Assembly: GCA_020544305.1 (NCBI GenBank)
Contig: CP058667.1
Location: 806,001 to 870,000 of the forward strand
Reading direction: 5' to 3'
Source of the DNA: Staphylococcus taiwanensis
GTDB lineage: Bacteria; Bacillota; Bacilli; Staphylococcales; Staphylococcaceae
Length of the DNA: 64,000 nucleotides
The translations under genes and the position numbers were made by a program. Of the stretch, positions 52,650 to 62,216 are shown piece after piece. The stretch's first letter is position 1. Every line of letters starts with the position of its first letter. The notes under the pieces are model-generated. The model was not told the DNA's origin. It saw nothing but the letters and a program-made list of their open reading frames with translations, and made no database searches.

Positions 52650-52698
52650 CAAATAAGCCACATGAATTCATGTCTTAAAAGACTTGTTCATGTGGCTC
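52650..52698 (-). terminator. Terminator of sfaD
   Basis: AGCCACATGAA / TTCATGTGGCT stem; the T tract is on the minus strand (TTATTT after the stem), right after the sfaD stop. Confidence 0.75.
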
Positions 52699-52711
52699 AT
52701 TATTTAAAATA

Positions 52712-54655
52712 TTAATGTAATGGATTATCAACTTTAATATAGGTATAGTGATGTGCTTCATCTTCTAATCGCATCGTAGTTACGCACTTATAATCTATTT
52801 GATCATCAAACATAATATCAGCAATTTCATTAATACGAGTTGTACTTATATTTGTTATACCATTTAATATTTTTTGAAGTACTTGACTAATATCTCGCCA
52901 AATATCATTTTCAAATTGCTTCTCATTCACTGTTTTAGCTATAGTTAGTATTAATTCTCCAATATGGTTTTGAACAGTAGAATAAAACACTTTATTAAAT
53001 ACAGTTGTCTTAGAATCTGTAAGAATTCTTGATTTTTCATGAAAATCCTCTGTCGCATAACCACGCGCATTAAGCAACGCTTCGTCAATACGTAGGCCTT
53101 CAAAATCACGTATATAGATTTTTTGCAAAGTACCATTTGCAGCAAAAGTCGCAATTGAATTTTGCAAATGTGCTTCTAAAGCAATACCATATTTCGCATA
53201 TAGTGGAATAACAATACCTAATAATTGAGTCGCATAATCTATTAGCCATGATTTCGCAGCTGCTTCGTAACTTTCGTGAAGATGTGTCTGTTTATAAAGT
53301 TTAATTAAACTAATGATAGGTGGTTCGTCATTGTATTTATAAGTTGCGACCAAACTTGATGGAATGATAGGAATTGTATTTTGATCGATAAGATTATAAA
53401 TGTTTTCTCTGAAAAGTGTACCCAGTTGTTCACTGCGGTCGGTTTGAATATGGGTATTATCGTTAGAGTTGTAAAAATGAATACCACATAATTCATCAAG
53501 CGTATCTATTCGATAAGGTTCAAAATCGCTATCGTTAGATAAAATATCATTTAATATCTTTGTAACGAGTGGACCATTATGTGTTGTTTGTTCAGATAAC
53601 GTTCTTATTTCACCAGTAATGTGTACGTTGGTAGATAATTTAATATGTGGCAAAGTGTTTGGAAACTTAGGCATCAGCGTTCTAAATGATAAGCCTGCAT
53701 AATATGGAATTACAATTGGTAATGGAATGATTAAGTGTGATTCTAATTCATCCGCATAGTCTTGTAATAAAATATGGTCAAATTGCCAAGGATGAATCAC
53801 CATAACATGATAATCCTCCAAATTATCTATGTCTGATATTTCTTGAGAAATTTCAGAGTATAATTCAGGGAAATGTTTTTGGATTTCGCTATTGTAGTTA
53901 GCCATTAAAGATTGTGTATTTGCGATACTGTGATGTATCAGTACACATTTTAAATGAATGTCATTACCATATTCAGAACTATATTGAATGGTTTCCTTTG
54001 GATTAAGTCCTTTACGTAGCTTAGCCCCGGGATGAAGCGGATGCCCTTCAATCACTGCTTGCTCAGAACGTAAATAACTATCTTTCGCAGTACGAATTAA
54101 TTCCCACAAGGGTTGAGTTGCATCACGCATGTCAAAAGCTTGATATGTTAAGGCTAATGCCATATTAGCGACACTGTTATCCATATCATCTTTAAATTGT
54201 TTACTCGCTGAATTATCTAATTCTGGTTTCTCTGAGAGAATATAATTTAATACTTCGTTTGGATGTATTAGGCGCTTAAATGTAATACAGTCTTCAGAAA
54301 TATAAAATGGGCCGATCACATCAATACGTCCAAATGTATGTGTACCTTCAATTTGGGCATATAAATAAGTTTTAGATTCAGGAAAATGAATGCGTAAAAT
54401 GTTTTTATTATTTTTAAAAGGCGAGTGATTTATTTCGTTTTGAAATAGGATATCACTATGATTTTTAGCATTCACCAAGTTTTCTCTATGTAAAGAAGTA
54501 ATTAATCGTTGAGAAATTTTATCTCTAGCACACATTAAATTATCTTCAAAATAGCTAATTAAATGTGGCATATTTTGAGTTAGATAATGATATGCGTATA
54601 CTTCCTCTTCGGTTAGGTTAATATTTGAATTATGTATATTAATTAATTTATCCAT
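52712..54655 (-). CDS. sfaD: Staphyloferrin A synthetase SfaD (NIS synthetase)
   Basis: A 647-residue IucA/IucC-family NIS synthetase that condenses citrate with D-ornithine, the first step of staphyloferrin A assembly. VIEGHPLHPGAKLRKGL (ATP-binding region), VHPWQFDHIL and ALEAHLQNSI, with the C-terminal FhuF-like segment, are family motifs. I start at the ATG at 54655, 4 nt after GAGGTG; the upstream extension runs through the promoter. It is divergent from sfaABC, with a Fur box between. Confidence 0.93.
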   Translation of the reverse strand: MDKLINIHNSNINLTEEEVYAYHYLTQNMPHLISYFEDNLMCARDKISQRLITSLHRENLVNAKNHSDILFQNEINHSPFKNNKNILRIHFPESKTYLYAQIEGTHTFGRIDVIGPFYISEDCITFKRLIHPNEVLNYILSEKPELDNSASKQFKDDMDNSVANMALALTYQAFDMRDATQPLWELIRTAKDSYLRSEQAVIEGHPLHPGAKLRKGLNPKETIQYSSEYGNDIHLKCVLIHHSIANTQSLMANYNSEIQKHFPELYSEISQEISDIDNLEDYHVMVIHPWQFDHILLQDYADELESHLIIPLPIVIPYYAGLSFRTLMPKFPNTLPHIKLSTNVHITGEIRTLSEQTTHNGPLVTKILNDILSNDSDFEPYRIDTLDELCGIHFYNSNDNTHIQTDRSEQLGTLFRENIYNLIDQNTIPIIPSSLVATYKYNDEPPIISLIKLYKQTHLHESYEAAAKSWLIDYATQLLGIVIPLYAKYGIALEAHLQNSIATFAANGTLQKIYIRDFEGLRIDEALLNARGYATEDFHEKSRILTDSKTTVFNKVFYSTVQNHIGELILTIAKTVNEKQFENDIWRDISQVLQKILNGITNISTTRINEIADIMFDDQIDYKCVTTMRLEDEAHHYTYIKVDNPLH

Positions 54656-54704
54656 ACGACACCTCAAAATTATTTTACAAAAATATAAAAGATTTGTATA
54701 ATCC

Positions 54705-54733
54705 ATAATATCGATAATGATATTCATTATCAA
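54705..54733 (-). promoter_or_regulatory. sfaD promoter
   Basis: Minus strand TTGATA (54728-54733), 17-nt spacer, TATTAT (54705-54710). The Fur box fills the spacer. Confidence 0.65.
54713..54731. promoter_or_regulatory. Fur box between sfaD and sfaA
   Basis: GATAATGATATTCATTATC, 17 of 19 positions identical to the classical Fur box. It would block both divergent promoters when iron is plentiful. Confidence 0.88.
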
Positions 54734-54757
54734 TTATAAATTTGTAGGTGAAACGCT

Positions 54758-55942
54758 TTGGCGAAATTTTTCTTCTCCAGTTCCTTTTTATTATTTCTAG
54801 GTAATTGGATAGGACAAATTGGTTTAAACTGGTACGTACTTACTAACTATCATAACGCAGTGTACTTAGGCTTAGTTAATTTTTGCCGACTCGTCCCGAT
54901 TTTAGTACTAAGTGTATGGGCGGGTTCGATTGCGGATAAGTATGATAGGGGTATACTACTTAGGATAACCATCTCGAGTTCTTTTATTGTCACGACATTA
55001 CTATGGATGTGTACAATATCAATTAAAGATATTTCGATAGTTATTATATTAATTTATGCAACGCTTAGAGGTATATTAAATGCTGTTGAAACACCGGTGA
55101 GACAAGCGTTACTGCCTGACTTATCTGAGCGTTTAAATACAAGTCAAGCAGTTTCGTATCACTCATTTATAATCAATATTTGTCGTTCAATAGGCCCTGC
55201 GATTGCGGGTGTGTTACTAGCTGCTTACCATGCACCTGTTACATTTCTTACTCAAGCTTTATGCTACTTAATCGCAACGTTGTTTTGCTTACCATTGCAT
55301 TTCAAGAAGTATGATGATGAAAAATCAGAGCATAATGCGTTTTCGGTAAAGTTTGTTTGGGAATACTTTAAGAATAATATGCAAGCTTCTAAAATATTTA
55401 TCACATCATTAATCATCATGGCTACTGGTTTTTCATATACGACATTAGTTCCAGTATTAGTACATGATGTATTTCCAGGTAAATCACAAATATTCGGTAT
55501 TGCGATGACATTTTGTGCCATTGGCGGAATGATAGCGACACTATTACTTCCAATTATTTTGAAAAAAATAACCACTGTCCATATGTATTATTTGAGTTCA
55601 TGCTTATTTGGTATCACTTTATTGGGCGTTGTCATACATAATGTAGTAGCCATGTTTATGAGCATGGCACTTGTAGGTTTATTTAGCCAACTTGCACGTA
55701 CATCTAATCGAATTTATTTTCAAGAAAATATTAACCCTGAAGATCGCGGGAAAATACTCAGTGTTGTCATGATGGATAGAGGTATGATTCCATTAGGAAG
55801 CTTGCTAATGACATCATTATCAGAATTAGTTGGTGTAATGAATACTTTTATTGTCATGGGATTATTTACATTGACAGTGGCATTAATCGTATATTTATTA
55901 CAACAACCAAAAAAGTGGAGGAGTAACTATGATACAAAATGA
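54758..55942 (+). CDS. sfaA: Staphyloferrin A exporter SfaA (MFS)
   Basis: A 394-residue, 12-helix MFS permease (TTG start, GTAGGTG upstream). WAGSIADKYDRGILLRI is the MFS loop 2-3 motif, and ALLPDLSERLNTSQAVS is typical of the siderophore-exporter/ProP-like branch. Its place as first gene of sfaABC matches S. aureus, where SfaA secretes staphyloferrin A. It overlaps sfaB by 14 nt, so translation is coupled. Confidence 0.93.
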   Translation: MAKFFFSSSFLLFLGNWIGQIGLNWYVLTNYHNAVYLGLVNFCRLVPILVLSVWAGSIADKYDRGILLRITISSSFIVTTLLWMCTISIKDISIVIILIYATLRGILNAVETPVRQALLPDLSERLNTSQAVSYHSFIINICRSIGPAIAGVLLAAYHAPVTFLTQALCYLIATLFCLPLHFKKYDDEKSEHNAFSVKFVWEYFKNNMQASKIFITSLIIMATGFSYTTLVPVLVHDVFPGKSQIFGIAMTFCAIGGMIATLLLPIILKKITTVHMYYLSSCLFGITLLGVVIHNVVAMFMSMALVGLFSQLARTSNRIYFQENINPEDRGKILSVVMMDRGMIPLGSLLMTSLSELVGVMNTFIVMGLFTLTVALIVYLLQQPKKWRSNYDTK

Positions 55943-57689
55943 ATGGCAAAAAGCAGATAGAAATATTCAATATCGTATATTGAACGCTTTGATTAAAGAG
56001 TCAATATGGACTGAAAACACGATTATAACGTCATTTGATGATCAACTTGAAGTACAACTTCATGGATGTATCCTTACTATCCACTTTAAACGAATGAGTT
56101 TAATGGCTCGTTATGAATTTGAGGGTCCTATCACATTTGATTGCGGAAGTGAACATGTTGAAATCACATCTTTAGAAGAGTTGTTGGATATACTAGTACA
56201 ACATTTTAATATTACAATAAGTCCGCATTTGAGAGCTGAAGTGATTCATAGTCGAGATAGTTTTATAGAGGTATATAAACAATTTAATAATCGGAAGCAT
56301 CACATTCAAGCGAGTATGCAATTTTCAGGTATGCCAACGACATTGAACTTTTTTGCGTGGTTACAACATTTAAATGATAGCACTGATATTGATGATTTAT
56401 TATATTCTGAGAGTCTTGTGATTGAAGGTCATCCAACACATCCGCTTACTAAAACCAAATTACCGCTTACCATGGAGGAAGTTAAAGCATACGCTCCAGA
56501 GTTTGAGAAAATGATACCATTGAACATAATGCTTTTACATAAGGATTATGCTGTAGTAACCAGCATCGATGATGATAATGATTTTATTTTGCATGAATTG
56601 ATACCAGAATATGCTTCACGATTACGTATGTATGCGCAGTCTTTAGATATCGCATTTGATGATTATGTGATTATAATTGTTCATCCTTGGCAATATCAAC
56701 ATACGATATATCAAAAGTTTAAAGAATGGATTGATAATAAAATATTAGTCACAACGCCTTATGAAATTGATTCAAAAGCTACGCTATCATTTAGAACCAT
56801 GGCTTTAATTGATCGACCGTATCACGTGAAATTACCTGTAGAAGTACAGGCAACAAGCGCAATTAGGACAGTATCAAGCGTAACTACTGTAGATGGACCA
56901 AAATTAAGTATGTCCTTACACACTGTTCTAAATCAATACGCTCAATTAAAAGTTGCGATAGAACCGTACGGTATTTATGCTAATACAGGTGAAGACAATG
57001 CACGCCAACTCGCTTGCATTATTAGAGATAAACCTTATATAGCTAATAATGGTTCTACAATTGTAACGGGGGCATTAGTTAATCCTAATCCAATTGATGA
57101 CGAGATAACTGTAGATAGTTACATAGAATGGGTTAATGGCCAGGTAGATAGAGCGAGTATTAAACGATTTATGCATATTTATAGTAAACAACTAGTAACA
57201 CCATTAATCGCGCTTATTCAACAATATGGCATAGCACTTGAAGCACATATGCAAAATACAATCGTTAACCTAGGACCTGAATTTCAAATGAATTTTGTGG
57301 TTAGAGATTTGGGTGGATCCCGTATACATCTAGACACATTATCTAAGCAATTAAAGCATATTGAAATCACAAACCAGAGTTTATTAGCAGATTCTATTGA
57401 AGAAGTGATTGCTAAATTTCAGCATGCTGTTGTACAAAATCAATTTGCTGAATTAATTTATCACTTTTCAAAAAAAGAAAATATAAGTGAACTGGAATTA
57501 TTTGAAATTGTACAAGGAGAAATAGAACGAGCAATTGATGATACCAAACCGCATGCTAATGCACTAAAGCGCGTACTATTTGGTCCTAAGATTACGGTTA
57601 AAGCATTATTGCGAATGCGAATGGAGAATAAAGTGAAAAAATATTTAAATGTAGAACTTGATAATCCGATATACAAAGAGGTGAAATAA
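55929..57689 (+). CDS. sfaB: Staphyloferrin A synthetase SfaB (NIS synthetase)
   Basis: A 586-residue second IucA/IucC-type synthetase that joins the second citrate to the citryl-ornithine intermediate. VIEGHPTHPLTKTKLPLT, VHPWQYQHTIYQ, TSAIRTVSSVTTVDGPKLS and ALEAHMQNTIVNL are NIS motifs. The ribosome site GTGGAGGAG lies within sfaA. It ends right before sfaC with no gap. Confidence 0.95.
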   Translation: MIQNEWQKADRNIQYRILNALIKESIWTENTIITSFDDQLEVQLHGCILTIHFKRMSLMARYEFEGPITFDCGSEHVEITSLEELLDILVQHFNITISPHLRAEVIHSRDSFIEVYKQFNNRKHHIQASMQFSGMPTTLNFFAWLQHLNDSTDIDDLLYSESLVIEGHPTHPLTKTKLPLTMEEVKAYAPEFEKMIPLNIMLLHKDYAVVTSIDDDNDFILHELIPEYASRLRMYAQSLDIAFDDYVIIIVHPWQYQHTIYQKFKEWIDNKILVTTPYEIDSKATLSFRTMALIDRPYHVKLPVEVQATSAIRTVSSVTTVDGPKLSMSLHTVLNQYAQLKVAIEPYGIYANTGEDNARQLACIIRDKPYIANNGSTIVTGALVNPNPIDDEITVDSYIEWVNGQVDRASIKRFMHIYSKQLVTPLIALIQQYGIALEAHMQNTIVNLGPEFQMNFVVRDLGGSRIHLDTLSKQLKHIEITNQSLLADSIEEVIAKFQHAVVQNQFAELIYHFSKKENISELELFEIVQGEIERAIDDTKPHANALKRVLFGPKITVKALLRMRMENKVKKYLNVELDNPIYKEVK

Positions 57690-58760
57690 GTGGCGCATGT
57701 TAATATTAATTTATCAAAAATTGCTTATAACGCAGAAGCACTAGGAAATTTGTTAGACGAGCATGATATCCATTTCACGCCTGTCATTAAGTGTATCGCG
57801 GGAGACACGCAAATCATACAAACATTGATAGATGCAGGATTCAATCATTTTGCTGAATCAAGATTAGATAATATTAATGTAGAATTTAATGATAAGTGTA
57901 GCTATCTTTTATTAAGACCTACTGCAAAAGCACAATATGAACAACTTATTAAAACAGTAAAAATGAGTATTCAGACAGAAATTCAGACCATAAGAATATT
58001 GAACGAGGTTGCCAAGTCGCTTAACCATAAACATCAAATCATGTTGATGATAGATTGGAAAGACGGTCGTGAGGGCGTATTAACTTATGACATTCTTAAA
58101 TATATTAGAGAAATTATAACGATGACCCACATTCAATTAGTTGGTATTTCATTTAACTTTATGTGCTTTAAATCTTTAGCACCTACAGAAGATGATATTT
58201 ATGCTATGAATCAATTTGTAAGTGCAATTGAACATGAATTAGGATTTCGATTAAAGATAATCTCAGGCGGAAACTCAAGTATGCTTCCTCAATTAATGTA
58301 TAACGATTTAGGACGTATCAATGAACTAAGAATTGGTGAAGCGTTATTTAGAGGTGTAGATACAACAAGTTATCAAGCGATTCCCAGACTATTTCAAGAT
58401 GCGATTACATTAGAAGCGGAAATTATTGAAATAAAACCACGACTAGCTAAGGAAAATCACCAATGCTATCTTCAAGCGATTTTAGATATTGGCTATCTTG
58501 ATACAGTAATAGATAAAATTACACCGTTAAATCATCATGTTACTATTTTAGGGGCGACAAGTGATCACTTAATGATTGATTTAGGCAACCAAGATTTTTA
58601 TCAAGTTGGAGATAAAATTCAATTTAGTATGGAATATGAGGCGTTATCGCATGTAATGTATCAAAAACGTATGATTAAGGAATATATCAAAGATGATCAC
58701 ATCCAGTCTTTGACACAACAACTAGGGACATGTAATTTAGTACCACACCAAACGTACTAA
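57690..58760 (+). CDS. sfaC: PLP-dependent amino-acid racemase SfaC
   Basis: A 356-residue fold-type III alanine racemase-like enzyme. It supplies D-ornithine for staphyloferrin A. The PLP lysine is in TPVIKCIAGD (about residue 34), followed by the barrel pieces DWKDGREGV and ISGGNSSMLPQL, and GEALFRGVDTTS. GTG start directly after the sfaB stop, with AAAGAGGTG overlapping. The family also includes ornithine racemase (Orr). Confidence 0.92.
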   Translation: MAHVNINLSKIAYNAEALGNLLDEHDIHFTPVIKCIAGDTQIIQTLIDAGFNHFAESRLDNINVEFNDKCSYLLLRPTAKAQYEQLIKTVKMSIQTEIQTIRILNEVAKSLNHKHQIMLMIDWKDGREGVLTYDILKYIREIITMTHIQLVGISFNFMCFKSLAPTEDDIYAMNQFVSAIEHELGFRLKIISGGNSSMLPQLMYNDLGRINELRIGEALFRGVDTTSYQAIPRLFQDAITLEAEIIEIKPRLAKENHQCYLQAILDIGYLDTVIDKITPLNHHVTILGATSDHLMIDLGNQDFYQVGDKIQFSMEYEALSHVMYQKRMIKEYIKDDHIQSLTQQLGTCNLVPHQTY

Positions 58761-58798
58761 TGTGGATACTACGCATATATAATTTTTAAATACATTTT

Positions 58799-58842
58799 AA
58801 AGCTATTAATTTAGAATTGATTTCTGATTAATAGCTTTTTAT
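58799..58842 (+). terminator. Terminator of sfaABC
   Basis: AAAGCTATTAAT / ATTAATAGCTTTTT stem with T run, 38 nt after sfaC. Confidence 0.82.
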
Positions 58843-58926
58843 TTAGTTCTAATTACATTTTATCTCATATTCGATTTAAAACATCTTGGATTAATATAAA
58901 AAAATTAAAAAATATACCAAATGATA

Positions 58927-58955
58927 TTGACATTGATAATCGTTATCAATAAACT
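58927..58955 (+). promoter_or_regulatory. htsABC promoter
   Basis: TTGACA (58927-58932), 17-nt spacer, TAAACT (58950-58955). The spacer is occupied by the Fur box. Confidence 0.7.
58932..58950. promoter_or_regulatory. Fur box upstream of htsA
   Basis: ATTGATAATCGTTATCAAT, a perfect 8-3-8 inverted repeat resembling the Fur consensus and lying between the -35 and -10 of the hts promoter. Confidence 0.87.
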
Positions 58956-58993
58956 AGACATTGTAAACCTATACATAATAAGGAGTGGAAGTC

Positions 58994-59993
58994 ATGAAGG
59001 GCTTTAAGATTGCAGGAATTTTTGCGTTATTATTTTCATTAGTTCTAGTAACTGCTTGTGGTAATGTAAGTAATAATGGTTCAAAAGATTTCAGATAGCA
59101 AATCGTCATCGAAAGACACGATTGAAATCAAACATGAATTAGGAACTACTAAAGTGCCTAAAGATGCAAAACGTGTAGTTGCATTGGAATTCTCATTCGT
59201 AGATGCATTAGCTGCATTAAATGTAAAACCAGTAGGGGTAGCTGATGATAATAAACCAGATCGTATCATCAAACCGCTTAAAGATAAAATTGGCAACTAT
59301 AAATCAGTGGGTGCAAGAAAACAACCTAACTTAGAAGAAATTAGTAAATTAAAACCTGATTTAATTATTGCCGATAGTAATAGACATAAAGGTATTTACA
59401 AAGAGTTAAGTAAAATCGCTCCAACAATTGAGCTAAAAAGTTTCGATGGAAATTACAATGATAATATTGAAGCATTCAAAACAGTCGCTAAAGCTTTAAA
59501 TAAAGAAGATGCAGGTAAAAAACGCTTAGACGAACATAAGAAAAAATTAGCTAAATATAAAGATGAAATTCAATTTGATAAAAATGAAAAAGTATTACCA
59601 GCCGTTGCGTCTAAATCAGGATTACTTGCTCACCCAAGTGAATCATATGTAGGACAGTTCTTAACACAACTAGGATTTAAAGAAGCTTTAACTAAAGATG
59701 TAACGAAAGGCCTAAGTAAATATTTACAAGGACCTTACTTGCAATTAAATGCTGAGACTTTAAAAGATGTTAATCCTCAACGTATGTTTATTATGACTGA
59801 TGGTGCAAGTCCAAAAGAATCATCTTATCAAGAAATGAAAAAAGATCCGGTTTGGGATACATTAGATGCTGTTAAACATCATCGTGTGAGCATCGTAAAC
59901 CGTGATACTTGGGCACGTGCACGTGGTTTAATATCTTCAGAGGAAATGTCGAAAGAGCTAGTTAAAATTTCTAAACAAGATAAAGAAAAGTAA
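58994..59993 (+). pseudogene. htsA: Staphyloferrin A-binding lipoprotein HtsA, frameshifted
   Basis: The natural start is the ATG at 58994 (GGAGTGG upstream). It encodes a lipoprotein signal (MKGFKIAGIF..., lipobox VTAC) but stops at 59098 after 34 residues. The rest ([20 protein letters not shown] to the end at 59993) is intact in another frame. Removing one T from the TTT at 59089-59091 restores [13 protein letters not shown] and a protein of about 330 residues with a normal periplasmic-binding fold. The downstream frame could start at the ATG at 59076 but would lack the lipid anchor. Either a true recent mutation or a sequencing error; no other decay is seen. Confidence 0.85.
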
Positions 59994-60002
59994 GGTGGCT
60001 AG

Positions 60003-61037
60003 ATGATGACTATGAGAACAACTGATAGTCAATCTGCTATTGAAAAAGCAACAAAGAGACGCACTACACTCACGTTTATCGTGAGTGTGTGCTTTCTTTT
60101 TATTTTTGCTTACTTTAATTTAGCGATTGGTTCTTCAGAAATTCATGCAAAAGATATTTATGACTATTTTTTTACTTCAGTTGATGATAAGCAAACGTTT
60201 CTTATTCATAATGTAAGAATGCCTAGAATGATAGGTGGATTAATCATTGGTGGCGCACTAGCATTAGCTGGTTTATTAATGCAAGCAATTACACGTAATC
60301 CATTAGCTTCTCCTCAAATTTTTGGGGTTAATTCTGGTGCATCATTTGTCATTGTGTTGGTAACAATTTTAATTCCTTCATTAGGAAACTATGCCACTTA
60401 TTTAGCATTTCTAGGGTCATTTATTGGAGGATTAACCGTTTATATGTTATCCGGTTCAACGAAGAAGATTACACCAATAAAGTTAGCATTAGCTGGTATG
60501 GCGATTCACTTGTTTTTCAGTAGTTTAACGCAAGGTATAATCATATTAAATGAAGATTCAAATACGACTGTCATGTTCTGGCTTGTTGGTTCATTAAATG
60601 GATTAAAATGGACAGCAGTATTATCTATAATGCCTTGGTTATTAATCGCATTATTCATCACTATGCTAATGGGACGTCAATTAACAATTATGGAATTAGG
60701 AGATGACATAGCTAAAGGATTAGGTCAAAAAACTCAATTTATTCGAATCATTATCGGTCTACTCGTCATCGTATTGGCAGGGGCCTCTGTTTCTATTGCA
60801 GGTCCGATTGGGTTCATAGGTTTAATTGTGCCTCATATCGTTAAGCGCTATGTTAGTAAAGATTATTTTATAATGGTGCCTTTAACGTTTTTAGTCGGTG
60901 CTGACTTATTATTATTATCAGATATGTTAAGTCGATTAATTACATTCCCATACGAGTCACCAGTTGGTATCGTTACATCATTCGTTGGGGCCATTTATTT
61001 CTTATTAATTACACTTAAAGGGGTGAAACGAATATGA
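60003..61037 (+). CDS. htsB: Staphyloferrin A ABC permease HtsB
   Basis: A 344-residue FecCD-family permease with about ten helices. RMPRMIGGLIIGGALALAGLLMQAITRNPLASPQIFG is spread over residues 75-111, and GPIGFIGLIVPHIVKR is the ATPase-contact loop. It pairs with HtsC to import Fe-staphyloferrin A; energy comes from an ATPase (FhuC) encoded elsewhere in S. aureus, and none is present here. It overlaps htsC by 4 nt. Confidence 0.94.
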   Translation: MMTMRTTDSQSAIEKATKRRTTLTFIVSVCFLFIFAYFNLAIGSSEIHAKDIYDYFFTSVDDKQTFLIHNVRMPRMIGGLIIGGALALAGLLMQAITRNPLASPQIFGVNSGASFVIVLVTILIPSLGNYATYLAFLGSFIGGLTVYMLSGSTKKITPIKLALAGMAIHLFFSSLTQGIIILNEDSNTTVMFWLVGSLNGLKWTAVLSIMPWLLIALFITMLMGRQLTIMELGDDIAKGLGQKTQFIRIIIGLLVIVLAGASVSIAGPIGFIGLIVPHIVKRYVSKDYFIMVPLTFLVGADLLLLSDMLSRLITFPYESPVGIVTSFVGAIYFLLITLKGVKRI

Positions 61038-61999
61038 CTAAACGTAAATTATCTATTCGTTACGCCATAGTTATACTTTGTTTATGTATCAGTATTTTTA
61101 TAAGTCTATGTATTGGATCTACAATGTATTCACCTTTAAAAGCACTCAAAGGTATTTTTACGCTTGATGATTTTATACTTAATGAATATCGCATTCCGAG
61201 AACGCTATTAGGGCTAGTAGTAGGCAGTAGTTTAGCGATATCAGGAGCAGTAATTCAAGGTGTCGTTAGAAACCCACTCGCTTCACCAGATGTCATTGGT
61301 ATTACGAAAGGTGCAAGTTTAGCAGCTATCATTGTAATTATGGTATTCCCGTCAGCCCCTTTACTCGTTTTACCTATTGGCTCATTTATAGGGGCATTAG
61401 CAATTAGCTTAATTTTGTCATTTTTAATTTCTAAATTTAACATAAAAGGTTCCACACTAGCGCTAATTGGTTTGGCTATTGGCGCAATATGTACAGCAGT
61501 AGTACAGTTCTTATTAATACGAAATCCAATGGATGCTAATAATGCATTAGTATGGTTAACAGGAAGTTTATATGGCCATACAATAGAAAATTTTTATTCA
61601 ATTATACCTTGGTTTATCATTACATTACCTTTAGTGTTAGGCTTTAGTTATCAATTAGATATTTTAAATTTAGGTGACCATATTGCTACAGCGCTTGGCG
61701 CGAGAGTACAAAGACTTAAAATGATTCTATTAATATTATCAGTGATGTTAGCAGGTGCATCTATTTCAGTTGTAGGGGGAATTAGTTTCCTAGGTTTAAT
61801 AGCACCTCATATTGCGCGTTCCATTGTGGGTCAACGATATTTTCATGTTGTGATGATGTCTGGTTTGATTGGGGCAATCCTTATTTTAGTAAGTGATGGA
61901 CTAGCTAGGGGAATTCATCCACCGTTAGATATACCAGTAGGCGTCATTATCGCCATCATAGGTGTACCGTATTTCTTATTTTTATTAAGAAGAATTTAA
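61034..61999 (+). CDS. htsC: Staphyloferrin A ABC permease HtsC
   Basis: A 321-residue FecCD-family permease paralogous to HtsB: YRIPRTLLGLVVGSSLAISG and VIQGVVRNPLASPDVIG, then GGISFLGLIAPHIARSIVG. The ATG overlaps the htsB stop (ATGA). A terminator follows. Together htsABC would reimport the siderophore made by the sfa genes. Confidence 0.94.
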   Translation: MTKRKLSIRYAIVILCLCISIFISLCIGSTMYSPLKALKGIFTLDDFILNEYRIPRTLLGLVVGSSLAISGAVIQGVVRNPLASPDVIGITKGASLAAIIVIMVFPSAPLLVLPIGSFIGALAISLILSFLISKFNIKGSTLALIGLAIGAICTAVVQFLLIRNPMDANNALVWLTGSLYGHTIENFYSIIPWFIITLPLVLGFSYQLDILNLGDHIATALGARVQRLKMILLILSVMLAGASISVVGGISFLGLIAPHIARSIVGQRYFHVVMMSGLIGAILILVSDGLARGIHPPLDIPVGVIIAIIGVPYFLFLLRRI

Positions 62000-62014
62000 T
62001 AGATAGTTTGAAGG

Positions 62015-62056
62015 AGCTAATTTTTCATTATACTTTGGTGAGAAATTAGCTTTTTG
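62015..62056 (+). terminator. Terminator of htsABC
   Basis: AGCTAATTTTTC / GAGAAATTAGCT stem followed by TTTTG. Confidence 0.8.
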
Positions 62057-62216
62057 TATATTGCATACCTTTTGAAAATGAGATATAGTATTAAACATAT
62101 TGTTTATAAAAATGCATATTAAGTTATATTTATATAAAAATAAGTTGTTTTTATGAGTTTTGTAGCTCAATTAATGAATATATAAACATTTAAAAGTAGA
62201 AAGAAAGAAGGGTTAA

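Noticed and set aside
51180..61999. Horizontally acquired island carrying sfa/hts
   Set aside because: No integrase, tRNA junction, direct repeats or base-composition shift; the order matches the conserved staphylococcal backbone.
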